This document shows, piece after piece, positions 7,154 through 16,749 of a stretch of 64,000 bases of DNA; position 1 is the first letter of the stretch, and each line of letters opens with the position of its first letter. The DNA comes from Diacronema lutheri. Lineage: Eukaryota; Haptophyta; Pavlovophyceae; Pavlovales; Pavlovaceae. The stretch covers positions 585,001 through 649,000 of the forward strand of contig JAGTXO010000017.1 of NCBI GenBank assembly GCA_019448385.1, read 5' to 3'. The notes under the pieces were generated by a model, which saw only the letters and a program-made list of their open reading frames with translations, had not been told where the DNA came from and did not search any database. Both the position numbers and the translations under genes were made by a program.

Positions 7154-10100
7154 TCAGCTGACGAATGGCGGCGGCGGCAGCGGCTGCGGCACGTAGCCGC
7201 AACCACCCCCGCTCTGCGCGCGGGGCGCGCCCTGTTGCTCGTCCGCGCCGACGTTTTGAGCGCGCGCCCACGCTGCCGCGCGCAGCTCTGCGGCCGAGCC
7301 GCCGTTGCCCAGCCCGCCGCGCGCTGCACCGGCCGCGCGTGCGTGTGCGCCGAGGCGCTCGCCGCTTTGAACAGCGGTGGCGAGCTCGCGCTGTTGGAAA
7401 AAGGCGGGAAGGTCATAGGCCGACGCGACACAGCCAGTCGCACGCTCGCCCGCCGTGCCGAGCGCGTCGGGCGCGCGGCGCACGCTTGCGTGTGCATTTA
7501 CGCCCACGGTGGCGTGCGGCGGGCTGCGTCGGCTCAGCGCGGCGCGCGCGGCGCCGTCCGCGCGCCCCTGCGGCTGCTCGGCGCGCGCGTTGCTCAAGTC
7601 GGGGCCGGTGATGCACGCCGGCGGCAGTCGGCGCCACCACGCCGCACCGCCGCCTCCGGTCGTGTCAGCCGCCCTGCCGCCCCACGCCGGAGAGCAGGCC
7701 AGCACCGTCGCCTCCGCGCGCGGCGCCGCGCCCGCCGCGCAGCCGTTACTCGCAGTGCACGTCGTCGCCGCACTGGCGGCGGCGCGTACGCCCGCGTCCG
7801 GCGCCGCGCCCGCGTCCGGCTCAGCGCGCGCTTCTTCCCGCGCCCAGCGCAGTGGCGTAGGGCTCAATGTGCCGCTACGCCCACCTCCGTTCGCCCAGCC
7901 GCCGCCCGCATCAGCCGTCGGCGCGTGCGCGCGCCCCCGGTCGGCGCGGGAGAAATCCGCCGCGAGCGCGGACGCGACGCCGGCGACGGCGGCGGCCGCC
8001 GCCTCATCCACAACCAGCCGACCCGGCGCAGCACGTCGCTCGTCAGCAGCGCGTGGGTCGCCTGCCGGCCCCGCGCCGACGCCGCCATCGCCTTCGCCGA
8101 CATCCACACCGACGCGTGTGACGGCGCGCGCACGGCCGCGCTCTGCTCGCTGCCGCGAGGCTACGGCGGAGGGCACGCCCGCGGGCGCCGGCGCGCCACC
8201 GTCGCCGGTGCGTTCGCACCCGTCGTCCATGCCGCCACGCTCGCCAAGTTCGCCGCCAGCGCGCACGCGCACATCGGAAACGCGCGCGCGCGCACGGCCG
8301 CGCGGCTGCGCCGCGGCTGCGCGGGCCTCGGCGGACGTGAGACCCGCAGCGGGCGGCCCGGCGTCGGCAGCGGACGCGGCGGGCGGATCGGATCGCTCGT
8401 CCCAGCCGCCGTGGCCTTCGCCTCCGCCCTCGGCGGCGCCCCTCCTCCAGGCCGTGCGCCGTGCGTGCACGTTGGCCCACGCGCGCGCGCGCGCGCCGTG
8501 CGCGCCGCCGCGCGAGACGCCATCGTCGTCGGCTCCGCCGCAACAGGCGCTCCCATTGCCAAGCCAGCCGCCATCGTACCCGCCACTCGCGCGCAGCCCG
8601 GCCGCGTCCGCATCCGCGCGTGCGCGCGCGCGCCGGCGGCCGCCATGCTCAATGCCAGCGCCATGCGCGGCGTCGAGCAATTCTGCATCAAGCCCTTTGC
8701 CGGATTCGACGCCTGCGGCGCCGAGCCACAGGCGCGCCGAGGCTGCGGCGCCGGCGCGCGGCGCGGCGCGCGCGCGCGGCCGCCTGTTTTCAATCTGGGT
8801 GCTCTGCGGGAGCGGAGGCCCGAGGCGTTCCGCAAAGTTGCCGGCGCACGCGGCGGGGTCGTGGGCGGTTGGGCGGCGACGGAGCGGTCGTGAGCGGCGT
8901 GTCGCGCGTGCGCGGGCCGGCGTCGGGCGCATGCCCAGATGGGCGGGTCGCACGCGTGTGCGCGCACCTTTGCCAGGCCCAGCCTCTCCGACTGAGTGAG
9001 GCCCTGACTGTAGGGCTGACTGTGGGGCTGACTGTGAGGTTGACTGTGGTGCTGGCTGAGGCCGCAGCCTGCGCGCCACCAGCCACCGCCGCCGCCACCG
9101 CAAACGCTCCCAGCGCCGTCCGCTGCCCAGCTGCCGCCCGTGCCGCCATCCGCTGCCCAGCTGCCGCCCGTGCCGCCGTCCGCTGCCCAGCTGCCGCCCG
9201 TGCCGCCGTCCGCTGCCCAGCTGCCGCCCGTGCCGCCATCCGCGCTGCCGTCCGCGCCGCCGTCCGCGCCGCCCACCACCTCGGCATCGCCGCGCGAGCG
9301 CGCCGCCCAGCTGCCCTCCCAAGCCTCCGCCCAGTCGGCGCGCGCCACGTCGCCTGACGCGCGCACGCGCGTCGCCGGCGGGAGCGAGCGTGCGCGTCGC
9401 GCGCGCCCGCGACGGCGCGCGCGCGCCTGCGCGGCGGCGAATTGCTCTTCAAAAAGAGGCGGCGGCGGCGGGCTGGGTGGTCGGCGGCGTGGCGCGTCGA
9501 ATGTCTGCGGCGGCGATGTTGTCGTCGGCAATTCCGGCGGCGCTGCCCACGCCGCCAGGGCAACCGCCGCTGACGCGGCGCTCGGCGATGTGTGCGGGTG
9601 GGGCGATGGCGGCGCGCGCGGCGCGGCTTCGGCGCGCGCGAGGCCGGCGCGGCTGGCGCCGTCCACGCCGCCGTGCTCAGGCCCGACCGCGCGGTCGGCG
9701 CGGCCGTCCGTACTGTCCGACGCCGCGGCCGCGCCGTTGTACGGGGCGCGCAGCCTCACGTCACCGCCATCGCTCGCGTAACCGCCGCCGTCATCGTAAC
9801 CGCCTCGCCCGCCGTACCGACCGGCCGCACCCGTGCCGCCCCACGCGACCGGCGACGCGAGCCGACGACCGCCCCACCTGCCGTCGCCATGCTCAGCCGA
9901 TGTGCGCCCAGCGGGTCGCTGCGCGCCTGGGCGCGCATCGGCTGAGCGCTCAGCATGGCGGCGGTCTGGTCGCTGCGCGCCGTCGTCGGCACGCCCGGCG
10001 GTGCCATCGCCAGCCCGCGGCGCGTCCCACCACGGCGCGCACGCGTGCGCGGCTCGCGTGTCGCGCGCGCGCTCTGGAAAGACGACCCACGCGGCCGTCG

Positions 10101-10632
10101 ACGCGCGCGCCGCAGGCGCCGCGTCGCCCGGCGCTTTGAGCGGCATGCGCGCGCGCCCGCCGGCGATCGCGGCCGACGTGCGCCCCGCGGGCGCGAGGCC
10201 GCGCTCGCTGGCGCTGTAAGCGGGAGTGGCGTGACGATACTTGAGCAGCGGCGGCGCGACGGGGTGCGACGGGCTGCCCATGCTTCGCGCAACGCAGGCG
10301 CCGCCTCCACCAACGGCCGGCGAACCGCCGGCAGGCGCGCGCGCGGCGCGCAGCCGAAGCGCCTCGCGCGCACGCTGGCGCGCGGCAGCGAGCTCTGTGG
10401 ACGGCACGCCCGCCGGACGCCCATCGTCCGTCGCGTCGAAGCCGCCGCCGGGCGCGCCGCGCGCAAACCGCGCCTCGGCGACACTCGCAGCCCGCGGCGG
10501 AGGCGCGGCGAGCGCGCGCGGCGCGGCGTGCACGTCGTCGCACTTGCGCTCCACACCAGTGGCCGCTGCAGCAGCCACGAGGTCGAGCCGCAGCGGTGGC
10601 ACGGCCACGGCCACGTGCGCGCGCTCCGCCAT
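7154..10632 (-). CDS. Large Ala/Gly/Pro-rich protein of unknown function, two exons
   Basis: Exon 1 is 10632-8968 and exon 2 is 8803-7154 (TGA), giving about 1104 residues. The 164-bp intron has donor AAG|GTGCGCGC and acceptor GCTCCCGCAG, both phase 0. No domain is recognised. The frame was chosen because it is acidic as well as basic (GGYDDGGGYASDGGD, ADWAEAWEGSW), whereas the opposite-strand frames are Arg-rich shadows. A 10-residue motif GGTGGSWAAD is repeated four times around 9120-9240, followed by Gln/Ser/His-Pro runs. The C terminus is less biased (VASAYDLPAFFQQRELATAVQSG). Probably largely disordered. An AT-rich promoter-like stretch lies just upstream. Confidence 0.55.
9120..9245. 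repeat. 30-bp coding tandem repeat
   Basis: Four copies of a 30-bp unit (core GCTGCCCAGCTGCCGCCCGT on the plus strand) encode the repeated GGTGGSWAAD motif on the minus strand. A run of 12-bp GACTGTGGGGCT-like units at about 9000-9055 adjoins it. Confidence 0.8.
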
Positions 10633-10909
10633 CACTTCGCCACCACTCCGAGAGCCGCTCGCGCGCTGGCGGTCGCCATTTTACTCACCCAAATATTTGG
10701 CCCAAAGGCCAAAACTGAAATCCTGGTCGGCCGTTTCGGTTTGTGGGCAGTGAGGCACAACCCGCACAAGTCACGCACTGACGGTCGCCTTGCTCCAACA
10801 CGCACACCCCAACACGAGACGTGATCCTCGTGCGACGTGACTGTGAGTGTGAGTGAAAATTGTGCGGTGCGTGCGCGATGCGAGCTGGCGGGCTCTCGCG
10901 CCGCCTGCG
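10633..10909. promoter_or_regulatory. Intergenic promoter-like region with ATTTGGCC motif
   Basis: Only 277 bp separate two minus-strand genes. An AT-richer part at 10675-10745 holds CCCAAATATTTGGCCCAAAGG, whose core CCAAATATTTGG is a perfect 12-bp palindrome. A similar ATATATTTGGCCC lies upstream of the F-box gene near 15215, so the motif may be a shared promoter element; this is inference from two sites. Confidence 0.4.
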
Positions 10910-11730
10910 TCAGCTCTTCGCGCGCATGCCAAAAGGCCCCCACACCAACCCGCCATCCACGCCGCCCGCCCCTCCGCCGCCGCCACTCCCGCCGCCGCCG
11001 CCGCCGCCCACAACGACAGCCACTGGCGCCGCGCGCGGCCGCACCTCGTGCGCGCCGCTGAGCGCGCCGCAGCCGCCGCGTCCGAACGGTACGTGCGCGG
11101 CAGAGAAGCCACAATCGTTACACGCGCCCACTGGCGCTGCGGGCGCGAATGGGGCGCCGCCGCACGCGAAGCCGCCGCCGCCGCCAAGGGCACCGTTGCC
11201 CGTATCACGGACGTTATCAATGCCGAACGCGCCCACGCCCGCGCGCATCAGCGGCGGCTGCGCAGTTTCGGCCGTTTCGGCCGTTTCGGCGTGCGGCCGT
11301 TGGCCAGCCGCGGCGGGCGTGGCGACGGCGCCGAGCGCGCGGGGCGGCGCGTGCGCGCTGCCGGCGCTCGCGGCAGAGCCGCGGCGCGAGGCGGTGGCGG
11401 ACGCGACCGCGGACGCGGCGGCGGACGCGGCGGCGGACGCGGCGGCGGACGCGGCGGCGGACGCGAGGTTGGATGACGTGTCCGTGCTCGCGCTCGGCCT
11501 GCGCCCGGCTTTGCCCACCTCGACGGCAAAGAGAGCGTCGTGGTGCGGCGTGTAACCACGGCCGCCGTCGACCGCGCACAGGGGCGCGTCGCCTGGGCCA
11601 GCGCCGCCGGCGGCGACGGCGACGGAAGCGCCGGCACCGGCGCCCGCAACGCCACCATCGGCAATATGAAACGAGTCATGCGCGCCGAGGAATGCACCAT
11701 AGCCGGCGCGTTCCACAGGCCGTGCGCACC

Positions 11731-11764
<34 letters not shown>

Positions 11765-14341
11765 GGAATGCGCCGCCGACGGCTGCGCCGCCCAGCGAAG
11801 GTGCGCGCTCGGCCCAAAGCTGGGCGCGCCACCGCCGTGTCCGCCGCCGGCGCGCGCGAGGCCGGAGGCGATGCGTGCGCCCGACGGCGACAGCGTGGAC
11901 GGAATGTCCATCGCAGGCGGCGCAAGCGCGCTCAGGCCATCCGACGCGGCGGCCGACGCGCACCGGTCGCAGCGGCCGTCGAGCGCACCGGCCGCGTCGC
12001 CGGCGTGCGCGCCGCCGCTGCCGCCGCCGCCATCGTTGGTTCGCAGGGTGGCGCCGGCGCCGAAGCCAAAGCCAAGGCCGCCGTCGCCGCAGTTGAGCGG
12101 CGAGACGGGCGAGCTGACGAGCTTTGCCGCAGAACCGCCGTACCCGCTGCCGTACCCGCCACCGTAACCGACGAAGCCGGACGCGTCGTGCGCGTGCGCG
12201 AGCTGGGCGCCGACGGGTGCTCCGCCGGCGTCGCGCTCCTCGGGCATGCGGCTCGCAAACCCGTCGCCGCAGCACGCGCCGCCGCGCGCGCAGCCCTGCG
12301 CGCCAGCGCCGTACCCGCCGGTGTAACCGCCGTACCCGCCGCAGTACCCGCCGTACCCGCTGGCCTGGCCGTGCTCGCGGGTCGTCGTCGCGAGCGGCGC
12401 GTGGGCTGCGGGCCCGGCGACGGACGGCAGCGCGGCGTGCGGCAGCTGGGCGGTCGTCGCGTTCGCGCATTGCCACCAGCGCGCCACACCGCCGTCACCG
12501 TGACCGTTGCACGCGCCGCCGCAGCCACCGTGCCGGCCACGCACCGCCCCGTCGCCATCGCTCGTGAGGGACGGCTTGAGCTGCCAGCTGCCGACGCCAT
12601 CGCTGGCGACGCCCACGTCCATGCCGCCACCGCCGCCGCCGGTCGCAAACGCGGCCGCGCCGCCGAGCGCAAGCGCGTCGGGCGCGACGAGGCGATGCTT
12701 GGCCGGCGGCGTCGCGATTTGAATTTCGGCGCCGCCGTCGACGCCGTCGTCGGCGCCGGCGGCGCCGCCGGCAGCACCGCAGGCGCCGCAGAGGCCGCCG
12801 CACGCGCCGCCGAGCGCGATGCCGTTCGTGAAGCGCGCGCCGAGCAGCGACAGGTCGAGCTCGGACGAGCGCGCGCCGGCGGCGGACACGGCCGCGGCGG
12901 CCGCCGCGGCCGCCGCGGCCGCCGCGCTCGTCATCGCCTCGGCCTTACGCTTGCGCGCAGCGCTCAGGCAGGCGGCGGCGTGCTGCTCGGCCGTCGGAGC
13001 TGCGCCGCTCGTCAACGCCGTGCGCGGGCTGTGCGGAGCGTCGCTCAAGTCGCCCATCGCGCCCGCACCCGCGCCCGCGCCGGCCGCGCCCACGCCCGCC
13101 GCGCCCAAGCCCACCGCGTCCGCGCCCGGTGCAGGCGGCCGTGGCCACACGGCCGCACGATGGCTGCACAGCGCAACAGGCGAGTGCAAAGCCGAGCTCA
13201 GGCCGCCATCGTGCTCGCCAAAACGGCCGCGATCGCACGGCGTCTCGTCCGCGCGAGCCGACGCCGCCGCCGCCGCCGATGCGCCGGTGGGCGCACGCAT
13301 CGCATCTGCCACGCGCGGCGCGGGTTCGTCATCGCTCGATGAACCGTCGGCCGCGGCGGCTGCGGCCGCGGCGGTCGCGGCGCTCGCCACCGCGCCCGTC
13401 CGCCGCGCCTTGTGCGCGCCGACCGCGCCCACCCCGCCCGCCGCGCGACCAAACGCGCCGAGAGCGCCGCGCGCGCCCGCCGGGCCGTTCATCACGTCCG
13501 ACATGTTGTTGTCCGTACCGACATCGGACATGCGGAGCGACGAGGCGAGCGTGCCCGCCATCCGCTCAAGCTCCGCCTCGGCGTCCGCGAGCGACCGTTT
13601 GCCCCGCGCGCCGCGCGCGCCGCGCGCGCCGAGCGCGCCGTGCTCGGCCGCGGGCGGCCCCGCCGCCGCCGGGGGCTCGGCGGCCGCGCCGTCGCCGACG
13701 CCAGCCGACGCCGCGGCGGCGCGCGCAAGAGGAGGCGGCGCGCGCGGCGCGAACGCGCCACTCCAGCCACCCCACGGCGCCGGCGGCTCGGCCAACAGCT
13801 CGCCGACGCTCGCGCGCCGCGTCACCGCGCCAACGCCGCCGCCGATCGGCGCGTTGCCGCCGCTGCCGGCGCCCGGCGGCGCGAGCGCGCCGACGCTGCG
13901 CAACTGCCGGCCGTTCACGTTCTGGAAGGTGACGCGCACGCACGAGGCGTCGCCCATTGGATCGTCGGGCAGCGCCGCCAGCCGCGCGGCCGTGCGCCCG
14001 GCGCGCACGCCGGCGTGGTTGTCGTCGTCCTCCTCCCAGCGGTTCTGGTCCGCATCGTCGGCGCCGCCGCCGGCGAAGAGGCGCGCGCCGGCGGTAGCGC
14101 GTAGGACGCTGAGTGGAGGCAAACCGACGCTGATCGTCGGCGCGATCCGCTGCCCGTACTCGATCATCGGCGGCGGCCGGCGGAATTGGACGCCGCCGAT
14201 CGTCATGAGCGGATGCGGCGGCAGCGGCGGCTGCTGCGCGTCGGCGCGCGCGCCGGACGGCGCCCCGGCGCGCCGATCGCGCGGCAGGCGTGGCACCTCC
14301 TCGATCATGCCGTCGTCGAGCACCTCGTAGATGAGCACCAT
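10910..14341 (-). CDS. Large low-complexity protein of unknown function
   Basis: One open frame of 1143 residues, first plausible ATG at 14341 (MVLIYEVLDDGMIEEVPRLP); the frame extends further up to 14548 but that part overlaps the AT-rich promoter region. The N-terminal 200 residues look folded (PLMTIGGVQFRRPPPMIEYG, CVRVTFQNVNGRQLRSVG) and then the protein becomes Ala/Gly/Ser-rich, with Ser-Ala-Ala-Ala and Gly-Tyr runs. I do not recognise a family. An acidic patch EEDDD and many Ser-Asp pairs suggest a disordered regulatory or nucleic-acid-associated protein, which is a guess. Introns in the low-complexity part cannot be excluded because the frame remains open whether or not it is coding. 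Confidence 0.55.
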
Positions 14342-14511
14342 GCGCCGCGGGCGAGCCTCGCGGGTGCCTCCCGCGCCCTTCTTTCGGGTGGCCGGCACGC
14401 CCTCCAGAGAGAGAAAATGCTTTCTGGAGCATGCTCGATTTTTAAAAGAGCGGGCGCGGCCCTTCATGAAATCAGAGGGACGGAATAAAAGGAGAAAATT
14501 AATAAAGGGCG
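14342..14511. promoter_or_regulatory. Divergent promoter region, 170 bp
   Basis: This gap separates a minus-strand start (14341) from a plus-strand start (14512). It is AT-richer than its flanks and holds AATAAAAGG and ATTAATAAAG just before the plus-strand ATG, plus CGATTTTTAAAAG in the middle. These could serve as TATA-like or initiator elements for either gene. Confidence 0.45.
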
Positions 14512-15132
14512 ATGTGGGTCCTGGTCGCCGCGCTGGCGCTCTCCGCACCGCCGAGGCTCAGCGCGAGCGCCAGGGCGCGCCCGGCCGCGCGACGCGCGCC
14601 TGTGGGCATGGCTGTCGAGGATGAATTACTGCGCGCACCGCCGCCGCGCCACTTCGACCCGCTCGCTCTCCTCACCTGCGGCGATGCGACGCTCGCGCGC
14701 CGGCGACAGCTCGAGCTACAGCTCGATCGCGCGTGCCTGGCGAGCGGGCTTGCATGCTGCGCCGTCGCGCTCCAGTCGGTCGACCTTCCCTTCGTCCCGT
14801 CGCCTGTCAGCGCGTGGTGCGAGCCTCTCGAGCTGCGCGCCGGCGCCAGCGCCGTGTGCGGGCACGCTGCAGCGCTCCCGTACGCGCGAGCCGACGAGCC
14901 GCTTATGCGACTCGAGCAGGCGGCCGTCGCGCAGCTCGCGCTACACGCACTTCTGCCACTCGGCGCGGGGCGTCCGCTCGCCAGCGGGCGGACGCCCGCT
15001 CGGCGCGGCGGGCTTGCGAGCACCGTCCGCCCTCTGCTCGCAAGCGAGCTCGCGCTCGCACGATTGGCGATGGCCGCGGCGCTGGGCGGCCTCAGCGTGG
15101 CCGGGATGGAATGCGTGCTGCAGGGGTCCTGA
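14512..15132 (+). CDS. Leader-bearing protein of unknown function (possible plastid protein)
   Basis: A single exon of 206 residues. Residues 1-13 (MWVLVAALALSAP) are a short hydrophobic signal-like segment followed by an Arg/Ala-rich stretch to about residue 32, the pattern of a bipartite plastid-targeting leader in secondary algae. The body is not low complexity (CCAVALQSVDLPFVPSP, ARADEPLMRLEQAAVAQLAL) and holds two hydrophobic stretches, the last near the C terminus (LARLAMAAALGGLSVAGM), possibly a membrane helix. No family recognised. It is divergent from the large minus-strand gene and followed by the F-box gene on the same strand. Confidence 0.6.
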   Translation: MWVLVAALALSAPPRLSASARARPAARRAPVGMAVEDELLRAPPPRHFDPLALLTCGDATLARRRQLELQLDRACLASGLACCAVALQSVDLPFVPSPVSAWCEPLELRAGASAVCGHAAALPYARADEPLMRLEQAAVAQLALHALLPLGAGRPLASGRTPARRGGLASTVRPLLASELALARLAMAAALGGLSVAGMECVLQGS

Positions 15133-15311
15133 GCGACGCGTGCTGCAGGGGATGCCGGCAGGGCGCCAAGTGTCCGCCAAAACAAATTAAATATCAACCC
15201 CAAAAAAATATTCAGGATATATTTGGCCCGTTGGCTGCTTGGCGCAAAGAGACCAGGGGTATCGGCGCGGTATCCTAGCGCCCTCCGTTCGCGAGGAGAC
15301 GCCCCCGGCGG
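15133..15311. promoter_or_regulatory. AT-rich region upstream of the F-box/ankyrin-like gene
   Basis: The part 15175-15230 is strongly AT-rich (AAATTAAATATCAACCCC, AAAAAAATATTCAGGATATATTTGGCCC), likely the promoter of the gene starting at 15312 and the 3' end of the preceding gene. Confidence 0.45.
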
Positions 15312-16355
15312 ATGGATCGCCCGGCGCCGCTGCTGCAGCTGCCGACCGATGTGCTTCTGCGCGTCGCCTCGCTCGTCGACGGCTGTTACGCTCTTTGCGC
15401 GCGCGCGTCGTGCCGCGCGCTCCGCGACGCGCTCAGCGCGCCGACGCGGACGCCACGCTCCGCGATGCTGCGCACGCGCGCGCTCGCTGATTGGGCGTGG
15501 GCACTGCCCAACTTCCGCTCGACAGCGTTCGGTGCCGTCGAGCAGACCGGTCTGTGTGCTCTTGCCGCGCGCGTGGGCAGCGCGCGCGCGCTCGCCTGGC
15601 TGCGCGAGCGCGGATGCGCGTGGGATGGCGACACGTGCGCGGCCGCGGCCGGCGCCGGCCGGCTCGACGTGCTGCGGTGGGCGCGCGCGCGTGGCTGCGC
15701 GTGGGACGAGGGGACATGCGCCGCTGCAGCTGGCGGCGGCCATCTCGCCGTGCTCCTCTGGGCGCGCGAGCACGGCTGCGAATGGGGCGAGGAGACTTGC
15801 AGCTTTGCCGCGCGCGGCGGCCACCTCGCGGTGCTTCACTGGGCGCACGAGCGCGGCTGCAGCTGGGGCCGCGGCACGTGCTCCGGCGCGGCCGAGGGCG
15901 GCCACCTGGAGGTGCTCCGGTGGGCGCGCGCGCACGGCTGCGAGTGGAGCAGCGCGACGTGCACCGCTGCAGCGGGCGGCGGCCACGTGGACGTGCTTCG
16001 ATGGGCGCGCGCGCACGGCTGCGAGTGGGACTACATGACGTGCTTCGCGGCGGCCGGCGGCGGCCACCTGGCCGTTCTGCATTGGGCGCGCGCGCACGGC
16101 TGCGAGTGGGACTACATGACGTGCGACGCGGCGGCGGGCGGCGGCCACCTGGCCGTGCTGCGCTGGGCGCACGAGCATGGCTGCCCGATGCTCGTGGAGA
16201 CGTGCAGGCGCGAAGCGCTCGCCAACGGGCACGGCCACGTGCTCGCGTGGCTGGCCACCGCGCCGGCGCGCACGCCGGCCGTGGCGATGCTCGTCGACGC
16301 CGACGAGGACGCGCGACAGCGGTGCTTGGACCTGTTTGCTGAGTCGTCGTCGTAG
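15312..16355 (+). CDS. F-box protein with degenerate ankyrin-like repeats
   Basis: A single exon of 347 residues. Residues 5-45 resemble an F-box (LLQLPTDVLLRVASLVDG, then CRALRDAL). From about residue 85 to 300 there are eight repeats of about 26 residues with pattern GGHLAVLRWARAHGC-[ED]-W-x3-T-C-x2-AA, an ankyrin-like repeat family that is greatly expanded in haptophytes, other algae and some giant viruses. Expected role: substrate adaptor of an SCF ubiquitin ligase, with the repeats binding the substrate; this is family inference. Repeats are almost identical at 16010-16150, pointing to recent unit duplication. ATG at 15312 is the first in frame, just after the AT-rich upstream region. 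Confidence 0.75.
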   Translation: MDRPAPLLQLPTDVLLRVASLVDGCYALCARASCRALRDALSAPTRTPRSAMLRTRALADWAWALPNFRSTAFGAVEQTGLCALAARVGSARALAWLRERGCAWDGDTCAAAAGAGRLDVLRWARARGCAWDEGTCAAAAGGGHLAVLLWAREHGCEWGEETCSFAARGGHLAVLHWAHERGCSWGRGTCSGAAEGGHLEVLRWARAHGCEWSSATCTAAAGGGHVDVLRWARAHGCEWDYMTCFAAAGGGHLAVLHWARAHGCEWDYMTCDAAAGGGHLAVLRWAHEHGCPMLVETCRREALANGHGHVLAWLATAPARTPAVAMLVDADEDARQRCLDLFAESSS

Positions 16356-16749
16356 CCAACAGGTTGACCCATTTCCAGTGTCGCAGCCATCATCCTCCGC
16401 GCGCGCCTCCCGTGGAGCGCATGACGCGTGCGCTGGTCATCCTTGCCGGCGCACGCCTTGATCGCTCGCCTCATCGGCATCGCATCCGCGCCCAACGAGG
16501 CGCGCCGCGCAGCCGCGCGGCCTGTGGGCTCGGTGGGCTCGACACGGGGCCGCCGGCGAGAAGCTGTACAGGTCTGTACAGCTCCAGAACAGATTCCCCA
16601 ACAGCAACGGAAGAAAAATCCCGGCCGAGAGACGGCCAAAATAATTAATAATACTACTAACGGCGCTTACTTTTGGCAATTCGTTTTTGGCGGAAATTCC
16701 TCGCCGATAGTCGCCGATTGTCGCCGAGGACCTACTCGCGGCCGACACG
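16356..16749. other. Intergenic region with a 22-bp palindrome and an AT-rich promoter part
   Basis: No gene is seen. It holds the inverted repeat AGCTGTACAG-gt-CTGTACAGCT at 16562-16583, a GGCCG-AGAGA-CGGCC hairpin at 16623-16637, and an AT-rich stretch 16636-16700 (AATAATTAATAATACTACTA) that likely drives the next gene. The sequence ACTAACGGCGCTTAC at 16656-16670 occurs again, inverted, at 42438-42452. Confidence 0.55.

Noticed and set aside
7094-8893. Plus-strand frame with a few natural-looking stretches (MLNASAMRGVEQFCIKPF)
   Set aside because: The minus-strand frames on both sides join by a clean phase-0 intron and carry acidic residues throughout; the plus frame is Arg-rich elsewhere and has no splice partners.
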